Source of the DNA: Bacteroidaceae bacterium
GTDB lineage: Bacteria > Bacteroidota > Bacteroidia > Bacteroidales > Bacteroidaceae
DNA: 33,751 nucleotides
NCBI GenBank assembly: GCA_017622815.1
Contig: JAGAQH010000008.1
Location: 1 to 33,751 of the forward strand
Direction of reading: 5' to 3'
The notes under the pieces are model-generated. The model ran no database searches, was not told the DNA's origin, and worked only from the letters and a program-made list of their open reading frames with translations. The translations under genes were made by a program, and so were the position numbers. Shown here piece by piece: positions 1 to 10,630 of the stretch (its first letter is position 1; every line of letters starts with the position of its first letter).

Positions 1-200
1 AATCGGAGGAGTAGCAGTACATTTAGAACATCCATCATCGCCGTCGTTTTGTCTTGGCGGTGCTGACATATTGTCATGCGCCTGCTCATTCATGTTCACG
101 GGTGATTCCATGCGAGGACCGAGCCTTGACGATACGAGGATTTCCCGCCCAGCACCGTGCAGAGAGGGATGTAAAGTTTTTTTGGAGAACGGAGTACGGA

Positions 201-306
201 CCCTCCCCCAACCCCTCCACAAGGGAGGGGGAGTATAATCTACTGTTTGATGTGGGCATTAGTCAGTTGTAACTACTCCCTCCCCTTGTGGGAGGGTTGG
301 GGAGGG
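201..306. repeat. Inverted pair of C/G-rich palindromic repeats
   Basis: Positions 201-233 read CCCTCCCCCAACCCCTCC, then ACAAGG and GAGGGGGAG. Positions 276-306 are close to the reverse complement of the same unit. Each unit is internally near-palindromic (CTCCC...GGGAG around a CACAAGG centre), and the pair could fold into a large cruciform about 40 bases apart. A third, plus-oriented relative lies at 483-515. Repeats of this look are scattered through many Bacteroidota intergenic regions, but family membership is from memory, not a search. Confidence 0.75.
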
Positions 307-370
307 GTCTGCAAGAGTACTGACCACGGACGGCACTGATTTGGTGATAAATGCGCCTTCGGTGCACATT

Positions 371-407
371 ATCTTGCTCTATCTCGCTCTATCTCGCTCT
401 ATCTTGC
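371..407 (+). repeat. Short 10-base tandem repeat
   Basis: The unit ATCTYGCTCT occurs three times head to tail (371-380, 381-390, 391-400), followed by a partial fourth copy. The array lies in the intergenic stretch with no adjacent gene start that it would obviously control. A slipped-strand polymorphism is possible at this length, but no function can be read from it. Confidence 0.7.
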
Positions 408-482
408 AAGGCGCCGGATTTAAGCACTATCTTTGCAAACGGAAAGACGGAACAGACCCTCCCCATCCCCAGACCCTCAAAG

Positions 483-515
483 CCCCCTCCCCATCCCTCC
501 CACAAGGTGAGGGAG
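483..515 (+). repeat. Third copy of the C/G-rich palindromic repeat
   Basis: This stretch reads CCCCCTCCCCATCCCTCC followed by CACAAGG and TGAGGGAG. It matches the unit at 201-233 in the same orientation with several substitutions. A degenerate half-copy (CCCTCCCCATCCCC) lies just upstream at about 457-470. Confidence 0.65.
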
Positions 516-645
516 TGATTACTACTGACTAAGTGGCCACACGAAACAGCGCCCATCGCCTCACAAGAAAACGAAAACACAAAGAATGAACCGCCCCTAC
601 CGCGTTCACCGGCAAAACGCCAACAGGGGGCATTGGCAGTTTGGG

Positions 646-1374
646 TTACAAGTAGAAATCCTCACACAGGAGAGAGTATTCCTGGCTGCGTCCGCCATCG
701 GGAGAGTGGAGTGTAATGAATGTAGGAGTGGAGTTGTCACCTGACTGGAAACCAAACTCTAACAGCACACGCTTTGGAGTTTTCCTTGAAACCGTCTTCA
801 CACGACATTCCCTGCGGATATGAAGTCCGTTCTTCAGGGCTGCACCTACGAAAAAATCCCTTGCCTGCATGGGGATGACGAGGGCAAAGGTTCCGTCCTC
901 CTTCATCAGGCGGCAGACGGATTCCACAAGGGCACCGAAGGACAGGTGCACGGCATTGCGGGCCATGCTGCGCCGTTGGTCTGGCGGAAGGGTGTCTTCT
1001 GTGTAATAAGGAGGATTGCACAGAATCAAGTCAAAGGATTCAGTCGCAGGTTCCGCGGCCAGGCTCCTGACGTCGGCCACCTGGAACCGCACCCTGCCGG
1101 CAAAGGGGCTCTGCCGGGCGTTTTCCGTGGCCTCCTCTATGCTGGGCACGTCTATGTCTATGCCAAGCACCTGGGCGCGAGGACAACGTTGTGCCGCCAT
1201 GAGCGAAATGACACCGCATCCGCACCCTATGTCCAGTATGGATGCCTGTGGACGGGTATTGCAAGCCTGCACGTCTGCCCATGCTCCAAGCAGCACGGCA
1301 TCGGTGCCTACACGCATGGAACTCCTGTCGTGGCTGACCTGGAATTTGCGGAATCTGAAGGGTTCTGTTGCCAT
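646..1374 (-). CDS. trmN6: tRNA1(Val) (adenine(37)-N6)-methyltransferase family protein
   Basis: This is a 242-residue class I SAM-dependent methyltransferase of the TrmN6/YfiC group, which in known members methylates N6 of A37 in tRNA-Val. The SAM-binding glycine loop is LDIGCGCGVISL. The N6-adenine methylase signature is NPPY, in LILCNPPYYTED. The N-terminus PFRFRKFQVSHDRSSMRVGTDAVLLGAW is the family's typical opening, which is why I start at the ATG at 1374. An upstream ATG at 1449 would add 25 residues with no family character. The gene is divergent from lon and stands alone on this strand. Methyltransferase confidence is high; exact tRNA specificity is inferred from the family. Confidence 0.88.
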   Translation of the reverse strand: MATEPFRFRKFQVSHDRSSMRVGTDAVLLGAWADVQACNTRPQASILDIGCGCGVISLMAAQRCPRAQVLGIDIDVPSIEEATENARQSPFAGRVRFQVADVRSLAAEPATESFDLILCNPPYYTEDTLPPDQRRSMARNAVHLSFGALVESVCRLMKEDGTFALVIPMQARDFFVGAALKNGLHIRRECRVKTVSRKTPKRVLLEFGFQSGDNSTPTFITLHSPDGGRSQEYSLLCEDFYL

Positions 1375-1452
1375 AATCGGGGACAAATTTACCACTTTCC
1401 CTTCAATAACCTGTGATTTGCGCGGGAAAAAGAAATTAAGGCCGGGCATAAT

Positions 1453-1483
1453 TTTGTACTTCCCCCGGTTTTTCATATCTTTG
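1453..1483 (+). promoter_or_regulatory. Bacteroidota-type promoter for lon
   Basis: A -33 TTTG at 1453-1456 is separated by 19 bases from a -7 box TATCTTTG at 1476-1483. This matches the Bacteroidota vegetative consensus (TTTG, N19-20, TAnnTTTG). Predicted transcription starts near 1489, leaving about 50 bases of leader before the lon ATG at 1542. No separate heat-shock element is recognisable. Confidence 0.75.
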
Positions 1484-1541
1484 CAAGCCAATATTATATT
1501 GTACACATACACGCACACAGAATCTTTTAAGACACACGTAT

Positions 1542-4031
1542 ATGCGGAAGAACTCTTCGTTTTCATTCGTTACAGAAATAGATGCCGACATAGAAAAGGT
1601 AATACGCCAGAGCAACGACGGCGACATGGGCATACTGGCCCTGCGCGACAACATACTCTTCCCCGGCACGGTGACCCCCGTCACCATAGGCAGGAAGAAG
1701 AGCCTGAAGACACTGAAACTGGCCGACAAGAAAGGCGCTCTGGTAGCCGCCTTCGTGCAGAAGAACCCTGAAACGGACGAGCCGGGCATGGACGACCTCT
1801 ACCACGTGGGCACGGTATGCAGGATAGTCCACCTGATGAAGTTGCCCGACGGCAACCACAACGCCCTGCTTCAGGCACTCAACCGCGCAGGACTGGACTC
1901 TCTGGAGGAAACCGCGGACGGACTTGTGGGACACGTGACGGCGATACCCGAGATAAAAAGCCCCGACAGGGAGGCCGAACTCACCGTAACCACGGAGATG
2001 ATACAGGAGCGCATCAAGCGCCTCTCCACCATGAGCGAGGACATACCCATGGAGGTGATGGAATTCATCAAGAAGATGCCCACGGGAGTGTTCTTCGTGA
2101 ACTTCATCTGCACCAACTTCCCCTTCCCCACCGAGAAGAAGGCGCAACTCGTATGCGAGGACACCGACCTGGGACGTGCCACCCTGCTGCTGAAGTTCCT
2201 GAACTTCGAGATACAACTGGCCAAGATGCGTCAGGACGTGGAGGCAAAGACACACGCCGACCTGAACCGCCAGCAGCGCGAATATTTCGTGAACCAGGAG
2301 ATACGCAACCTGCAGGCAGAACTGGGCAATACGGACGAGTTCTCCAGCAAGTTCGACGACCTGAACATACTGCGCATACAGGCAAGGGAGAAGAAGTGGA
2401 GCATAGCCATCGCCGAGACCTTCGACAAGGAACTGACGAAACTCTCGCGCATCAACGCACAGAGCCCCGACTACAACGTGCAACTCAACTACCTCCAGAC
2501 AATGCTGCAACTGCCCTGGGGAGAGTACACGCAGGACAATCTGGACCTGAAGCGCGCACAACGCTTCCTGGACGAGGACCACTACGGAATGGAGAAGGTG
2601 AAGGAACGCATCCTGGAACACCTGGCCGTGCTGAAACTGAAGGCCGACAAGAAGAGCCCCATCATCTGCCTGTACGGCCCTCCCGGAGTGGGCAAGACCA
2701 GCCTTTGCAAGAGCATAGCCAATGCCCTGAAGCGCAACTACGTGAGAATATCACTGGGTGGCATGCACGACGAGAGCGAGATACGCGGACACCGGCGCAC
2801 CTACATCGGGGCCATGCCCGGACGCATAGTGAAGAGCATCATAAAGGCCGGCAGTTCCAACCCCGTTTTCGTGCTGGACGAGATAGACAAGGTGACACAG
2901 GCCACCGTGCACGGAGACCCATCCAGCGCCCTGCTGGAAGTGCTCGACCCCGAGCAGAACACCGCCTTCCACGACAACTTCCTGGATGTCGACTACGACC
3001 TGTCGCGCGTGATGTTCATAGCCACGGCCAACGACATACACACCATACCCCGTCCCCTGCTCGACCGCATGGAACTCATTGAAGTGGGCGGATACATCAC
3101 CGAGGAGAAGGTGGAGATAGCCAAGCGCCACCTATTCCCCAAGGAAAAGGAAAACAACGGCCTGGACAAGCAGAAAGGGCTGAAGATAAAGAAGGGTGCC
3201 ATAGAGAAAATCATCGAAAACTATACCCGCGAAAGCGGAGTGCGCTCGCTGGAAAAGCAGATAAACAAGATGCTGCGCAAGGTGGCCCTGGAGTTTGCCA
3301 AGGCACAGGGCGGCGATGCCGGCACCGACATCCGTGTGGACAAGAACATAGACGAGAAGGAGGTGGAGCGCCTGCTGGGCAAACCCCTCTTCACACGCGA
3401 CACCTACCAGGGCAACGGATTTGCCGGTGTGGTGACAGGCTTGGCATGGACAAGCGTGGGAGGCGAAATCCTCTTCATTGAAACCAGCGTGTCAGAAGGC
3501 AAGGGAGGAAGGCTCACGCTGACCGGCAACCTGGGCGACGTGATGAAGGAATCGGCCACCATAGCACTGGAGTACATACGTTGCCACACACGCGACCTGG
3601 GCATAGACCCTCGCGTGTTCGACAACTACAACCTGCACATCCACGTGCCCGAAGGTGCCGTGCCCAAGGACGGACCTTCTGCCGGCATAACCATGGCCAC
3701 CAGCATAGCCTCGGCACTGACCCAGCGCAAGGTGCGCAAGGAACTGGCCATGACGGGCGAGATAACCCTGCGAGGCAAGGTCTTGCCCGTGGGAGGCATC
3801 CGCGAGAAGATACTGGCCGCCAAGCGTGCAGGCATAAAGCACATAATCCTGTGCCAGGACAACAAGAAGGACATTGAGGAGATACCGGCCATATACATCA
3901 ACGGCCTGGAGTTCCACTATGTGAACACCGTCATGGACGTACTGGATTATGCCTTGCTGAAAGAAAAGGTGGCCAACCCCATAGAGTTCCGCTTTGAAGA
4001 GGCAAAGACCGAAAAGGATTCAACGAAATAA
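1542..4031 (+). CDS. lon: ATP-dependent protease Lon
   Basis: The 829-residue protein is a full-length LonA, a cytosolic AAA+ serine protease that degrades misfolded and regulatory proteins. The N-terminal substrate-binding domain covers about residues 30-240. The ATPase has Walker A GPPGVGKT at 379-386 and Walker B VLDE at 444-447. The protease domain carries catalytic Ser713 in [10 protein letters not shown] and Lys756 in GGIREK, 43 residues apart as in E. coli Lon (Ser679/Lys722). It follows a good promoter and is followed after 46 bases by tgt and then an lptG-like gene on the same strand, probably co-transcribed. Nothing appears broken. Confidence 0.97.
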   Translation: MRKNSSFSFVTEIDADIEKVIRQSNDGDMGILALRDNILFPGTVTPVTIGRKKSLKTLKLADKKGALVAAFVQKNPETDEPGMDDLYHVGTVCRIVHLMKLPDGNHNALLQALNRAGLDSLEETADGLVGHVTAIPEIKSPDREAELTVTTEMIQERIKRLSTMSEDIPMEVMEFIKKMPTGVFFVNFICTNFPFPTEKKAQLVCEDTDLGRATLLLKFLNFEIQLAKMRQDVEAKTHADLNRQQREYFVNQEIRNLQAELGNTDEFSSKFDDLNILRIQAREKKWSIAIAETFDKELTKLSRINAQSPDYNVQLNYLQTMLQLPWGEYTQDNLDLKRAQRFLDEDHYGMEKVKERILEHLAVLKLKADKKSPIICLYGPPGVGKTSLCKSIANALKRNYVRISLGGMHDESEIRGHRRTYIGAMPGRIVKSIIKAGSSNPVFVLDEIDKVTQATVHGDPSSALLEVLDPEQNTAFHDNFLDVDYDLSRVMFIATANDIHTIPRPLLDRMELIEVGGYITEEKVEIAKRHLFPKEKENNGLDKQKGLKIKKGAIEKIIENYTRESGVRSLEKQINKMLRKVALEFAKAQGGDAGTDIRVDKNIDEKEVERLLGKPLFTRDTYQGNGFAGVVTGLAWTSVGGEILFIETSVSEGKGGRLTLTGNLGDVMKESATIALEYIRCHTRDLGIDPRVFDNYNLHIHVPEGAVPKDGPSAGITMATSIASALTQRKVRKELAMTGEITLRGKVLPVGGIREKILAAKRAGIKHIILCQDNKKDIEEIPAIYINGLEFHYVNTVMDVLDYALLKEKVANPIEFRFEEAKTEKDSTK

Positions 4032-4077
4032 ACGTCCATCACTACCCCACCCCCCATAAAAAGAGCACCAAGGAAGA

Positions 4078-5208
4078 ATGACATTCGAACTACAGCATAC
4101 AGACACACTGAGCAATGCCCGTGCGGGCTTGCTGACCACCGACCACGGACAGATACAGACCCCCATCTTCATGCCCGTAGGCACCGTGGGTAGCGTGAAA
4201 GGCCTCACCGTGCGCGACCTGAAGGAGGAAGTGAAGGCACAGATCATCCTGGGCAACACCTATCACCTCTATCTGCGCCCAGGCACCGAGATACTGGAAA
4301 AGGCCGAAGGCCTGCATAAGTTCAACGGTTGGGACCGCCCCATACTTACCGACTCGGGCGGTTTCCAGGTGTTCTCCCTCACCGGCATACGCAAACTGAC
4401 GGAGGAAGGATGCACCTTCCGCAGCCATCTGGACGGTTCAAAGCACATGTTCACCCCAGAGCGTGTAATGGACATAGAACGTAGCATCGGAGCAGACATC
4501 ATCATGGCTCTGGACGAGTGCCCTCCCGGCACAAGCGACTATGCCTATGCAAAGAAAAGTCTGGGACTTACGCACCGGTGGCTGGACCGTTGCTTCAAGC
4601 GATTCAACGAGACGGAACCCCTCTACGGCTACAACCAGAGCCTCTTCCCCATAGTGCAGGGATGCACCTACAAGGACCTGCGTCGTGAGAGTGCCGAGTT
4701 CGTGGCATCGAAGAATGCCGACGGCAATGCCATAGGAGGACTGGCCGTGGGCGAACCTGCCGAGGTGATGTACGAGATGATAGAGGTGGTGAACGAAATA
4801 CTGCCCAAGGACAAGCCGCGCTACCTGATGGGAGTGGGCACACCGGCAAACCTGCTTGAAGGCATAGAGCGTGGCATAGACATGTTCGATTGCGTGATGC
4901 CGACCAGAAACGGACGCAACGCATGCCTGTTCACCAGCGAGGGTATCATGAACATGCGCAACCGCAAGTGGGCGGACGACTTCACCCCCATAGATCCCAA
5001 CGGCACGGCATCCGTGGACCTCTTCTACACAAAGGCATACCTGCACCACCTCTTCAAGGCACAGGAACTCCTGGCCCTGGAGATAGCATCCATACATAAC
5101 CTGGCCTTCTACCTCTGGCTCGTAGGCGAGGCAAGGAAGCACATCATCGCAGGCGACTTCACCACATGGAAGGCCATGATGATAAGGCGAGTAACAAACA
5201 GACTGTAA
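4078..5208 (+). CDS. tgt: tRNA-guanine transglycosylase (queuosine pathway)
   Basis: This 376-residue protein exchanges guanine-34 of GUN-anticodon tRNAs for the queuosine precursor. The substrate pocket motif DSGGFQVFSL and the nucleophile region MFDCVMPTRNGRNA are intact. The zinc site is odd. The E. coli-type sequence DPECDCYTC is replaced by DPNGTASVD (residues 306-314), so all three cysteine ligands are missing, while the fourth ligand, His340 in SIHNL, remains. I believe other Bacteroidota Tgt proteins share this loss, but that is memory rather than a search. The gene lies 46 bases after lon and 12 bases before the permease gene. Length is normal for the family. Confidence 0.95.
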   Translation: MTFELQHTDTLSNARAGLLTTDHGQIQTPIFMPVGTVGSVKGLTVRDLKEEVKAQIILGNTYHLYLRPGTEILEKAEGLHKFNGWDRPILTDSGGFQVFSLTGIRKLTEEGCTFRSHLDGSKHMFTPERVMDIERSIGADIIMALDECPPGTSDYAYAKKSLGLTHRWLDRCFKRFNETEPLYGYNQSLFPIVQGCTYKDLRRESAEFVASKNADGNAIGGLAVGEPAEVMYEMIEVVNEILPKDKPRYLMGVGTPANLLEGIERGIDMFDCVMPTRNGRNACLFTSEGIMNMRNRKWADDFTPIDPNGTASVDLFYTKAYLHHLFKAQELLALEIASIHNLAFYLWLVGEARKHIIAGDFTTWKAMMIRRVTNRL

Positions 5209-5220
5209 GCACAGGGGAGC

Positions 5221-6318
5221 ATGAAACTATTCACCCGACTGGACAAGTACATAATAAAGAAGTTTCTGGGGACATACGTCTTCAGCATCATCCTTATCAT
5301 CAGCATTGCCGTGGTGTTCGACTTCAACGACAATGTGGACAAGTTCACCACCAACAATGCTCCGTGGGAAGGTATCATCTTCACATATTATGCCAACTTC
5401 ATCCCCTTCTACTCCAACCTGTTCTCGGCACTGTTCGTCTTCATCTCCGTGATATTCTTCACGGTGAAACTGGCTGACAATAGCGAGATAATAGCCATGC
5501 TGGCGGCAGGAGTGAGTTTCAGGCGCCTGATGTGGCCCTACATGTTCAGCGCCGCACTCATTGCCGCACTTAACTTCTATCTGGGCACGGACGTGATACC
5601 AAGGGGCAGTGTCGAGCGCCTCGCCTTTGAGAACCAATACAAGAAAAGGATAAAGGTGAAGATGTGGGCGGACAACGTGCACCTGCAGGTGGACAGCGGT
5701 GTGGTGGCCTTCATGGAGCACTACGACGGAACATCCAACACGGGATACCACTTCTCCCTGGACAAGTTCGAGGACAAGAAACTGGTATCGCACCTCACCG
5801 CCACATCCGCCCAGTACGACACCATCTCCGACGTGCGCTTCAAATGGACGCTGAGAAACGTGAACATCCGAGAACTGAGCGGGCCTCGCGAGAAAATCAC
5901 GCACTACAACCAGATAGACAGTATCATAAAACTCGAGCCCCAGGACTTCCTGCTCACCAACAAGATGCAGGAAACCATGACCTCGCCCCAACTGAAGGAC
6001 TTCATCGACCGCCAACGCATACGAGGCATTGCCGGATTGAGGGACTTCGAGGTGGAGTACCACAAACGCATTGCCGCTCCATTTGCCGCTTTTGTACTCA
6101 GTATAATAGGGGCAAGCCTGTCGGCACGCAAACGCAAGGGAGGCATGGGTACCGCACTGGGTATAGGTCTTGCACTGAGTGCCACATACATCCTTCTTCA
6201 GGGCGTATGTGCAACGTTCAGCACACAGGCAGGCATGCAGCCCTGGCTTGCCGCATGGTTGCCAAACATCATTTTCACCCCCGTTGCAATATATCTCTAC
6301 ACTAAAGCGCCAAGATAA
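5221..6318 (+). CDS. LptF/LptG-family permease (lipopolysaccharide export)
   Basis: This 365-residue inner-membrane protein belongs to the YjgP/YjgQ family, whose members form the LptB2FG transporter that extracts LPS from the inner membrane. Membrane segments are seen at about 15-37, 55-85 and 98-118, then a large periplasmic beta-rich stretch (about 120-270). Three C-terminal segments follow (about 282-300, 310-335, 340-362). The opening KLFTRLDKYIIKKFLGTYV, a charged coupling helix before the first membrane helix, is typical. It starts 12 bases after tgt, suggesting co-transcription. LptF and LptG cannot be told apart safely by reading; LptG is slightly favoured. Confidence 0.88.
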   Translation: MKLFTRLDKYIIKKFLGTYVFSIILIISIAVVFDFNDNVDKFTTNNAPWEGIIFTYYANFIPFYSNLFSALFVFISVIFFTVKLADNSEIIAMLAAGVSFRRLMWPYMFSAALIAALNFYLGTDVIPRGSVERLAFENQYKKRIKVKMWADNVHLQVDSGVVAFMEHYDGTSNTGYHFSLDKFEDKKLVSHLTATSAQYDTISDVRFKWTLRNVNIRELSGPREKITHYNQIDSIIKLEPQDFLLTNKMQETMTSPQLKDFIDRQRIRGIAGLRDFEVEYHKRIAAPFAAFVLSIIGASLSARKRKGGMGTALGIGLALSATYILLQGVCATFSTQAGMQPWLAAWLPNIIFTPVAIYLYTKAPR

Positions 6319-6370
6319 AAACGACGGCACCACATAGACACATATTATATATATATTATAATACGACATA

Positions 6371-7789
<1,419 letters not shown>

Positions 7790-7810
7790 CCTTTGAATAG
7801 TACTTGATAT

Positions 7811-7866
7811 ACTCCTGGAAGGACTGAAAATTATTTCAGAAATAACCTTTCAGGAGTTGCTTTTTT
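7811..7866 (+). terminator. Rho-independent terminator after the RNA helicase
   Basis: An outer stem ACTCCTG (7811-7817) pairs with CAGGAGT (7851-7857). Inside it lies a second hairpin, CTGAAA-ATTA-TTTCAG (7824-7839). A six-T run follows at 7861-7866. It ends the helicase transcript about 70 bases after the stop codon. Confidence 0.85.
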
Positions 7867-7888
7867 AGAGATAAATGTTGTACCTTTG
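7857..7888 (+). promoter_or_regulatory. Promoter for the HU/SPOR gene
   Basis: The -7 box TACCTTTG is at 7881-7888. A partial -33 (TTG at 7857-7859) lies about 21 bases upstream, just inside the end of the preceding terminator. The GTG start codon at 7894 is only five bases past the box, so the mRNA probably begins at or next to the start codon. Confidence 0.6.
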
Positions 7889-7893
7889 CCGTC

Positions 7894-9030
7894 GTGAAAG
7901 ATTTAAGCAGACATATAGAATATCTCCTTTGCGAGCATGACTCGGTGGCAATACCAGGCATCGGAACCTTCATCACTGAAGACCTCCCTGCACGGTATTA
8001 CATGGAGGAGAACACCTATCTCCCGCCCGTTAAGAGCGTGCGCCTGGATATCGGGCAGAAGCAGGACGACGGCAAGTTGGAGAACTGCTTGATTCAATTG
8101 CATCGTGTCACACGCAATGTTGCCCAGAAGTGGATAACGGATTATACCAACGACATCAACCAGGCTCTCGCAGAGGCCGGCTTCATGGACCTTGGCACAA
8201 TGGGCAGATTGGTGTATGCAGACAATGTGGTTTCCTTTGAAGCATGCGAAGCCGGTGTCAATTCACCCGAATGGTATGGCCTTGACTCTTTCCAGATGCC
8301 CAAGTTGCCTGCATATGCGCACAAGCACAATGGATACAAGGATCCCACACACTTCACCATAAGGCTTCGCCGTAGCACGGTACACCGTGTCATGACCGCG
8401 GCGGCAATGATCATCGTTGCCCTTACGGTCATCGTCCCCAACTATGGTGCCTTCAGTCTCAACGGCAAATGGCAATCGCACTTTGCATCGGCAGAGAGTC
8501 TTATGACATTGTTCACCGCAAATCCCAAACCCATTGCCGAACAGACTTTGCAGATAGCCGAGACCAAACCTGTTGCTATCGCCCCGGAAGAGGATATCCA
8601 GGATAATGCCGTTTCAGCAGAGGTAAGTCAGGATTCCACAATGCTTTCCGCAAGCACCGCAGAACCTGTGGAACAGGTGCAGGAAAATAACGTTGAGGTA
8701 CCTGCCATGCAGACCTCCACCGTACAGGAACCTGTCAAACACGAACCCGCCGTGCAGGAAAAGGTTGTGGAGGAAGCCGTTGCCGAATCCTCACCCGAAG
8801 TGAAGGGCTATTGTGTTGTCATGGCCAGCGCCATTACCCACAAGGGTGCCGAGCATCTTATCAGCAAACTCAACAAGGAGGGTTTCCTGAATGCCGTGAA
8901 GTATGACGACAATGGCATGCTCCGCGTTGTGCTTGTCGGATATGATAGCGAAGAGGCTGCACGTGCCGATATGGCCGTTGTACGCGCTACGGACAAGTTG
9001 TACTCCGGTTCTTGGCTGAAGCAATTCTAA
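7894..9030 (+). CDS. HU-CCDC81 and SPOR domain protein
   Basis: The 378-residue protein begins with a CCDC81-like HU fold (about 1-135; opening LSRHIEYLLCEHDSVAIPGIGTF). One membrane helix follows (about 165-187), then a Pro/Gln/Val/Glu-rich linker and a C-terminal SPOR domain (about 303-378). SPOR domains bind denuded peptidoglycan glycans at division sites, and proteins with this layout are characteristic of Bacteroidota. The function is inferred to be envelope or division related. The start is GTG; no in-frame ATG precedes it and the HU motif begins immediately. Its promoter box is almost adjacent to the start, implying a leaderless or near-leaderless mRNA. The next gene follows after 38 bases. 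Confidence 0.85.
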   Translation: MKDLSRHIEYLLCEHDSVAIPGIGTFITEDLPARYYMEENTYLPPVKSVRLDIGQKQDDGKLENCLIQLHRVTRNVAQKWITDYTNDINQALAEAGFMDLGTMGRLVYADNVVSFEACEAGVNSPEWYGLDSFQMPKLPAYAHKHNGYKDPTHFTIRLRRSTVHRVMTAAAMIIVALTVIVPNYGAFSLNGKWQSHFASAESLMTLFTANPKPIAEQTLQIAETKPVAIAPEEDIQDNAVSAEVSQDSTMLSASTAEPVEQVQENNVEVPAMQTSTVQEPVKHEPAVQEKVVEEAVAESSPEVKGYCVVMASAITHKGAEHLISKLNKEGFLNAVKYDDNGMLRVVLVGYDSEEAARADMAVVRATDKLYSGSWLKQF

Positions 9031-9068
9031 CATCATTTTCTCTCCCCCATAATTTTATCTATCACAAC

Positions 9069-9608
9069 ATGAAGCGTGTACGTTGTCCCAAATGTGACAG
9101 TTACATTACTTTTGACGAAACGAAGTACCAGGCAGGACAGCAACTGGTATTCCAATGCCCGGAGTGCTCCAAGCAATTCGGCATACGCATGGGCACGAGC
9201 AAGGTACGCGACACACGCAAGAACGAGGTTTTGGACGAGGAGGCCAACAAGGACCAGTGTGGTAGCATCGTGGTGGTGGAAAATGTGTTCCACTACAAGC
9301 AGGTCCTTCCTCTCAGCATGGGCGACAATGTGCTTGGCAGATATGTAAAGGGCACGAACATAAACCTGCCCATAGAAACGGTGGACCCCAGCGTGGACAC
9401 CAAGCATTGCATCATCCGCGTGCAACGCAACAAGCGCGGGGAGTTGCAATACATCCTCTGGGACGCCCCTTCCAACACCGGCACTTTCTATATGAACGAC
9501 ATCCTGGGCGACAACGAGAAGGTGTCACTTTCCGATGGCGACATTATCACCATTGGTGCCACCACGCTCATCCTCCGCACGGCTAAGGATGGTGAGGCAG
9601 AGGAATAG
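9069..9608 (+). CDS. Zinc-ribbon plus FHA domain protein
   Basis: This 179-residue protein opens with a zinc ribbon, CPKC (residues 6-9) and CPEC about 23 residues later, of the MJ0042-like kind. It continues into a forkhead-associated domain (about 85-175) with NVLGRY, a variant of the usual GR-S core, and the downstream TKH-I and NTGTF elements. FHA domains bind phosphothreonine peptides, so it may read a Ser/Thr kinase signal. No kinase gene lies nearby. I start at the ATG at 9069, directly before the zinc ribbon. An in-frame ATG at 9012 falls inside the upstream gene. Its 3' end overlaps the convergent SprT-like gene by 26 bases. Confidence 0.82.
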   Translation: MKRVRCPKCDSYITFDETKYQAGQQLVFQCPECSKQFGIRMGTSKVRDTRKNEVLDEEANKDQCGSIVVVENVFHYKQVLPLSMGDNVLGRYVKGTNINLPIETVDPSVDTKHCIIRVQRNKRGELQYILWDAPSNTGTFYMNDILGDNEKVSLSDGDIITIGATTLILRTAKDGEAEE

Positions 9609-10272
9609 TTTTTATCGTATCCCCCTCTTTCACCAAAGGCAAGGCATCGGCAAGTTGCCTTTCCAATTCCTCCCTATCGACAAGATAAATCTTTACCGTC
9701 TGGGAGCGGCGGAACCTGTTGAAGTACGGGTTCAGGGAAGAATACCATTTACACTCTACGACACCGGGGAACTTGGGTATCTCGTTCCATAGCATGAAGA
9801 CCCTTGTCCGTGCGGCTATGGTGATGCCTGTCCTTCCGTCGGCAAAACGGCTTGCGCAAATCAGGTGGCGGCGTATCTCGCGGTCCTTCTCCCTTTCCTC
9901 CTCGGTAGGCTTGTGGCTGATGGTTACATTACGGCCGAAGCGGGCATTGATGTCGTCCATCATCTTGCGGAAAAGTTTGCCGTGTGCCGAAGTATCCTGC
10001 AACTGGTTGGAGAGTATGTGGTAGTGTATCATCTCGTGTATGATGGTATCTTCCAGCAGGCGCTCGTCCATTTCCTTGCCGGCACTTATGACGAACTGGA
10101 AGTTGGCGTACTTCCATCCTCCCCAAAAACTACGCTTGCGACTATAACGCAGTTGTCCCAGGAACGTGCGTGCGTTGCTGAGCCTGAATGGCAACGGTTT
10201 CAAACGTCCTCCGAATATTGTATGATTGAATTCATTGAACTTGCGTTCAACATAGTCAAGTGTCGCAACCAT
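9583..10272 (-). CDS. SprT-like zinc metalloprotease-type protein
   Basis: This 229-residue protein has the SprT/Spartan-type zinc site: HEMIH at 79-83, with a likely third ligand at His97 in TSAHGKLF. The family includes eukaryotic Spartan, which cuts DNA-protein crosslinks; bacterial roles are poorly known. The C-terminal half (about 130-229) has no cysteine zinc ribbon that I can see. The gene converges on the FHA gene and shares 26 bases with it, so the two transcripts overlap at their ends. Confidence 0.82.
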   Translation of the reverse strand: MVATLDYVERKFNEFNHTIFGGRLKPLPFRLSNARTFLGQLRYSRKRSFWGGWKYANFQFVISAGKEMDERLLEDTIIHEMIHYHILSNQLQDTSAHGKLFRKMMDDINARFGRNVTISHKPTEEEREKDREIRRHLICASRFADGRTGITIAARTRVFMLWNEIPKFPGVVECKWYSSLNPYFNRFRRSQTVKIYLVDREELERQLADALPLVKEGDTIKTIPLPHHP

Positions 10273-10305
10273 TTACATGCAAATGTGCCGGTGGTTATAC
10301 ATATA

Positions 10306-10339
10306 AAAAGATGTGCCATAAGAATCTATGACACATCTT
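10306..10339 (-). terminator. Terminator after the winged-helix gene
   Basis: AAGATGTG (10308-10315) and CACATCTT (10332-10339) form an eight-pair stem, extended inward by CATA/TATG around a six-base loop. Read on the minus strand, the stem is followed by a T-rich run. It lies 25 bases beyond the stop codon of the small winged-helix gene. Confidence 0.7.
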
Positions 10340-10364
10340 CCTAATTATCTTCTCAACAAGAATC

Positions 10365-10565
10365 TTACTTCAGAGACAGAGTAATCTCCTTACCCTCCTC
10401 TACTACGTTCAGCTTGTCCTCGCGGAGCAACCAACCCATAGCCAGATACAAATCCTTGTCAGTCTTAATCTTGCAAACCTTCTTCAGGTCCTTGGCGTTC
10501 ATTGCGCCATTCTCGTTGAGGGCTGTCCAAACAGCACCAGCAACGCTACCAATCTTCTCGATCAT
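10365..10565 (-). CDS. Small winged helix-turn-helix protein (DUF2582 type)
   Basis: The 66-residue protein (opening MIEKIGSVAGAVWTALNE, with LKKVCKIKTDKDLYLAMGWLLRE) matches the compact winged-helix DUF2582 family that is widespread in Bacteroidota. It has a helix-turn-helix followed by a beta-wing (KLNVVEEGKEITLSL) and no other domain. Targets are unknown. It is a single-gene unit with its own promoter and terminator. A palindrome lies between its promoter boxes and could be an autoregulatory operator. Confidence 0.82.
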   Translation of the reverse strand: MIEKIGSVAGAVWTALNENGAMNAKDLKKVCKIKTDKDLYLAMGWLLREDKLNVVEEGKEITLSLK

Positions 10566-10630
10566 CGCTTTAATACCTTAATGTTTGAATAATATACCTA
10601 TCTAATTGCGACTTTTATCAATTCGCGATG

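Larger units (their letters stand above)
1..645. other. Gene-poor, repeat-rich intergenic stretch
   Basis: No convincing complete gene lies here. One plus-strand frame is open from the left edge to a TGA near position 66 and could be the tail of an upstream gene, but it is too short to identify. The rest holds C/G-rich palindromic repeats (about 201-306 and 483-515) and a short 10-base tandem repeat (371-407), listed separately. Two longer open frames (54-272 and 341-532) run straight through these repeats and have repeat-derived composition, so I do not call them genes. Confidence 0.6.

Noticed and set aside
1563-2621. 352-codon minus-strand open frame opposite lon
   Set aside because: It lies entirely antisense to an intact Lon gene, has shadow-type composition (rich in Val, His, Leu, Tyr) and matches no family.
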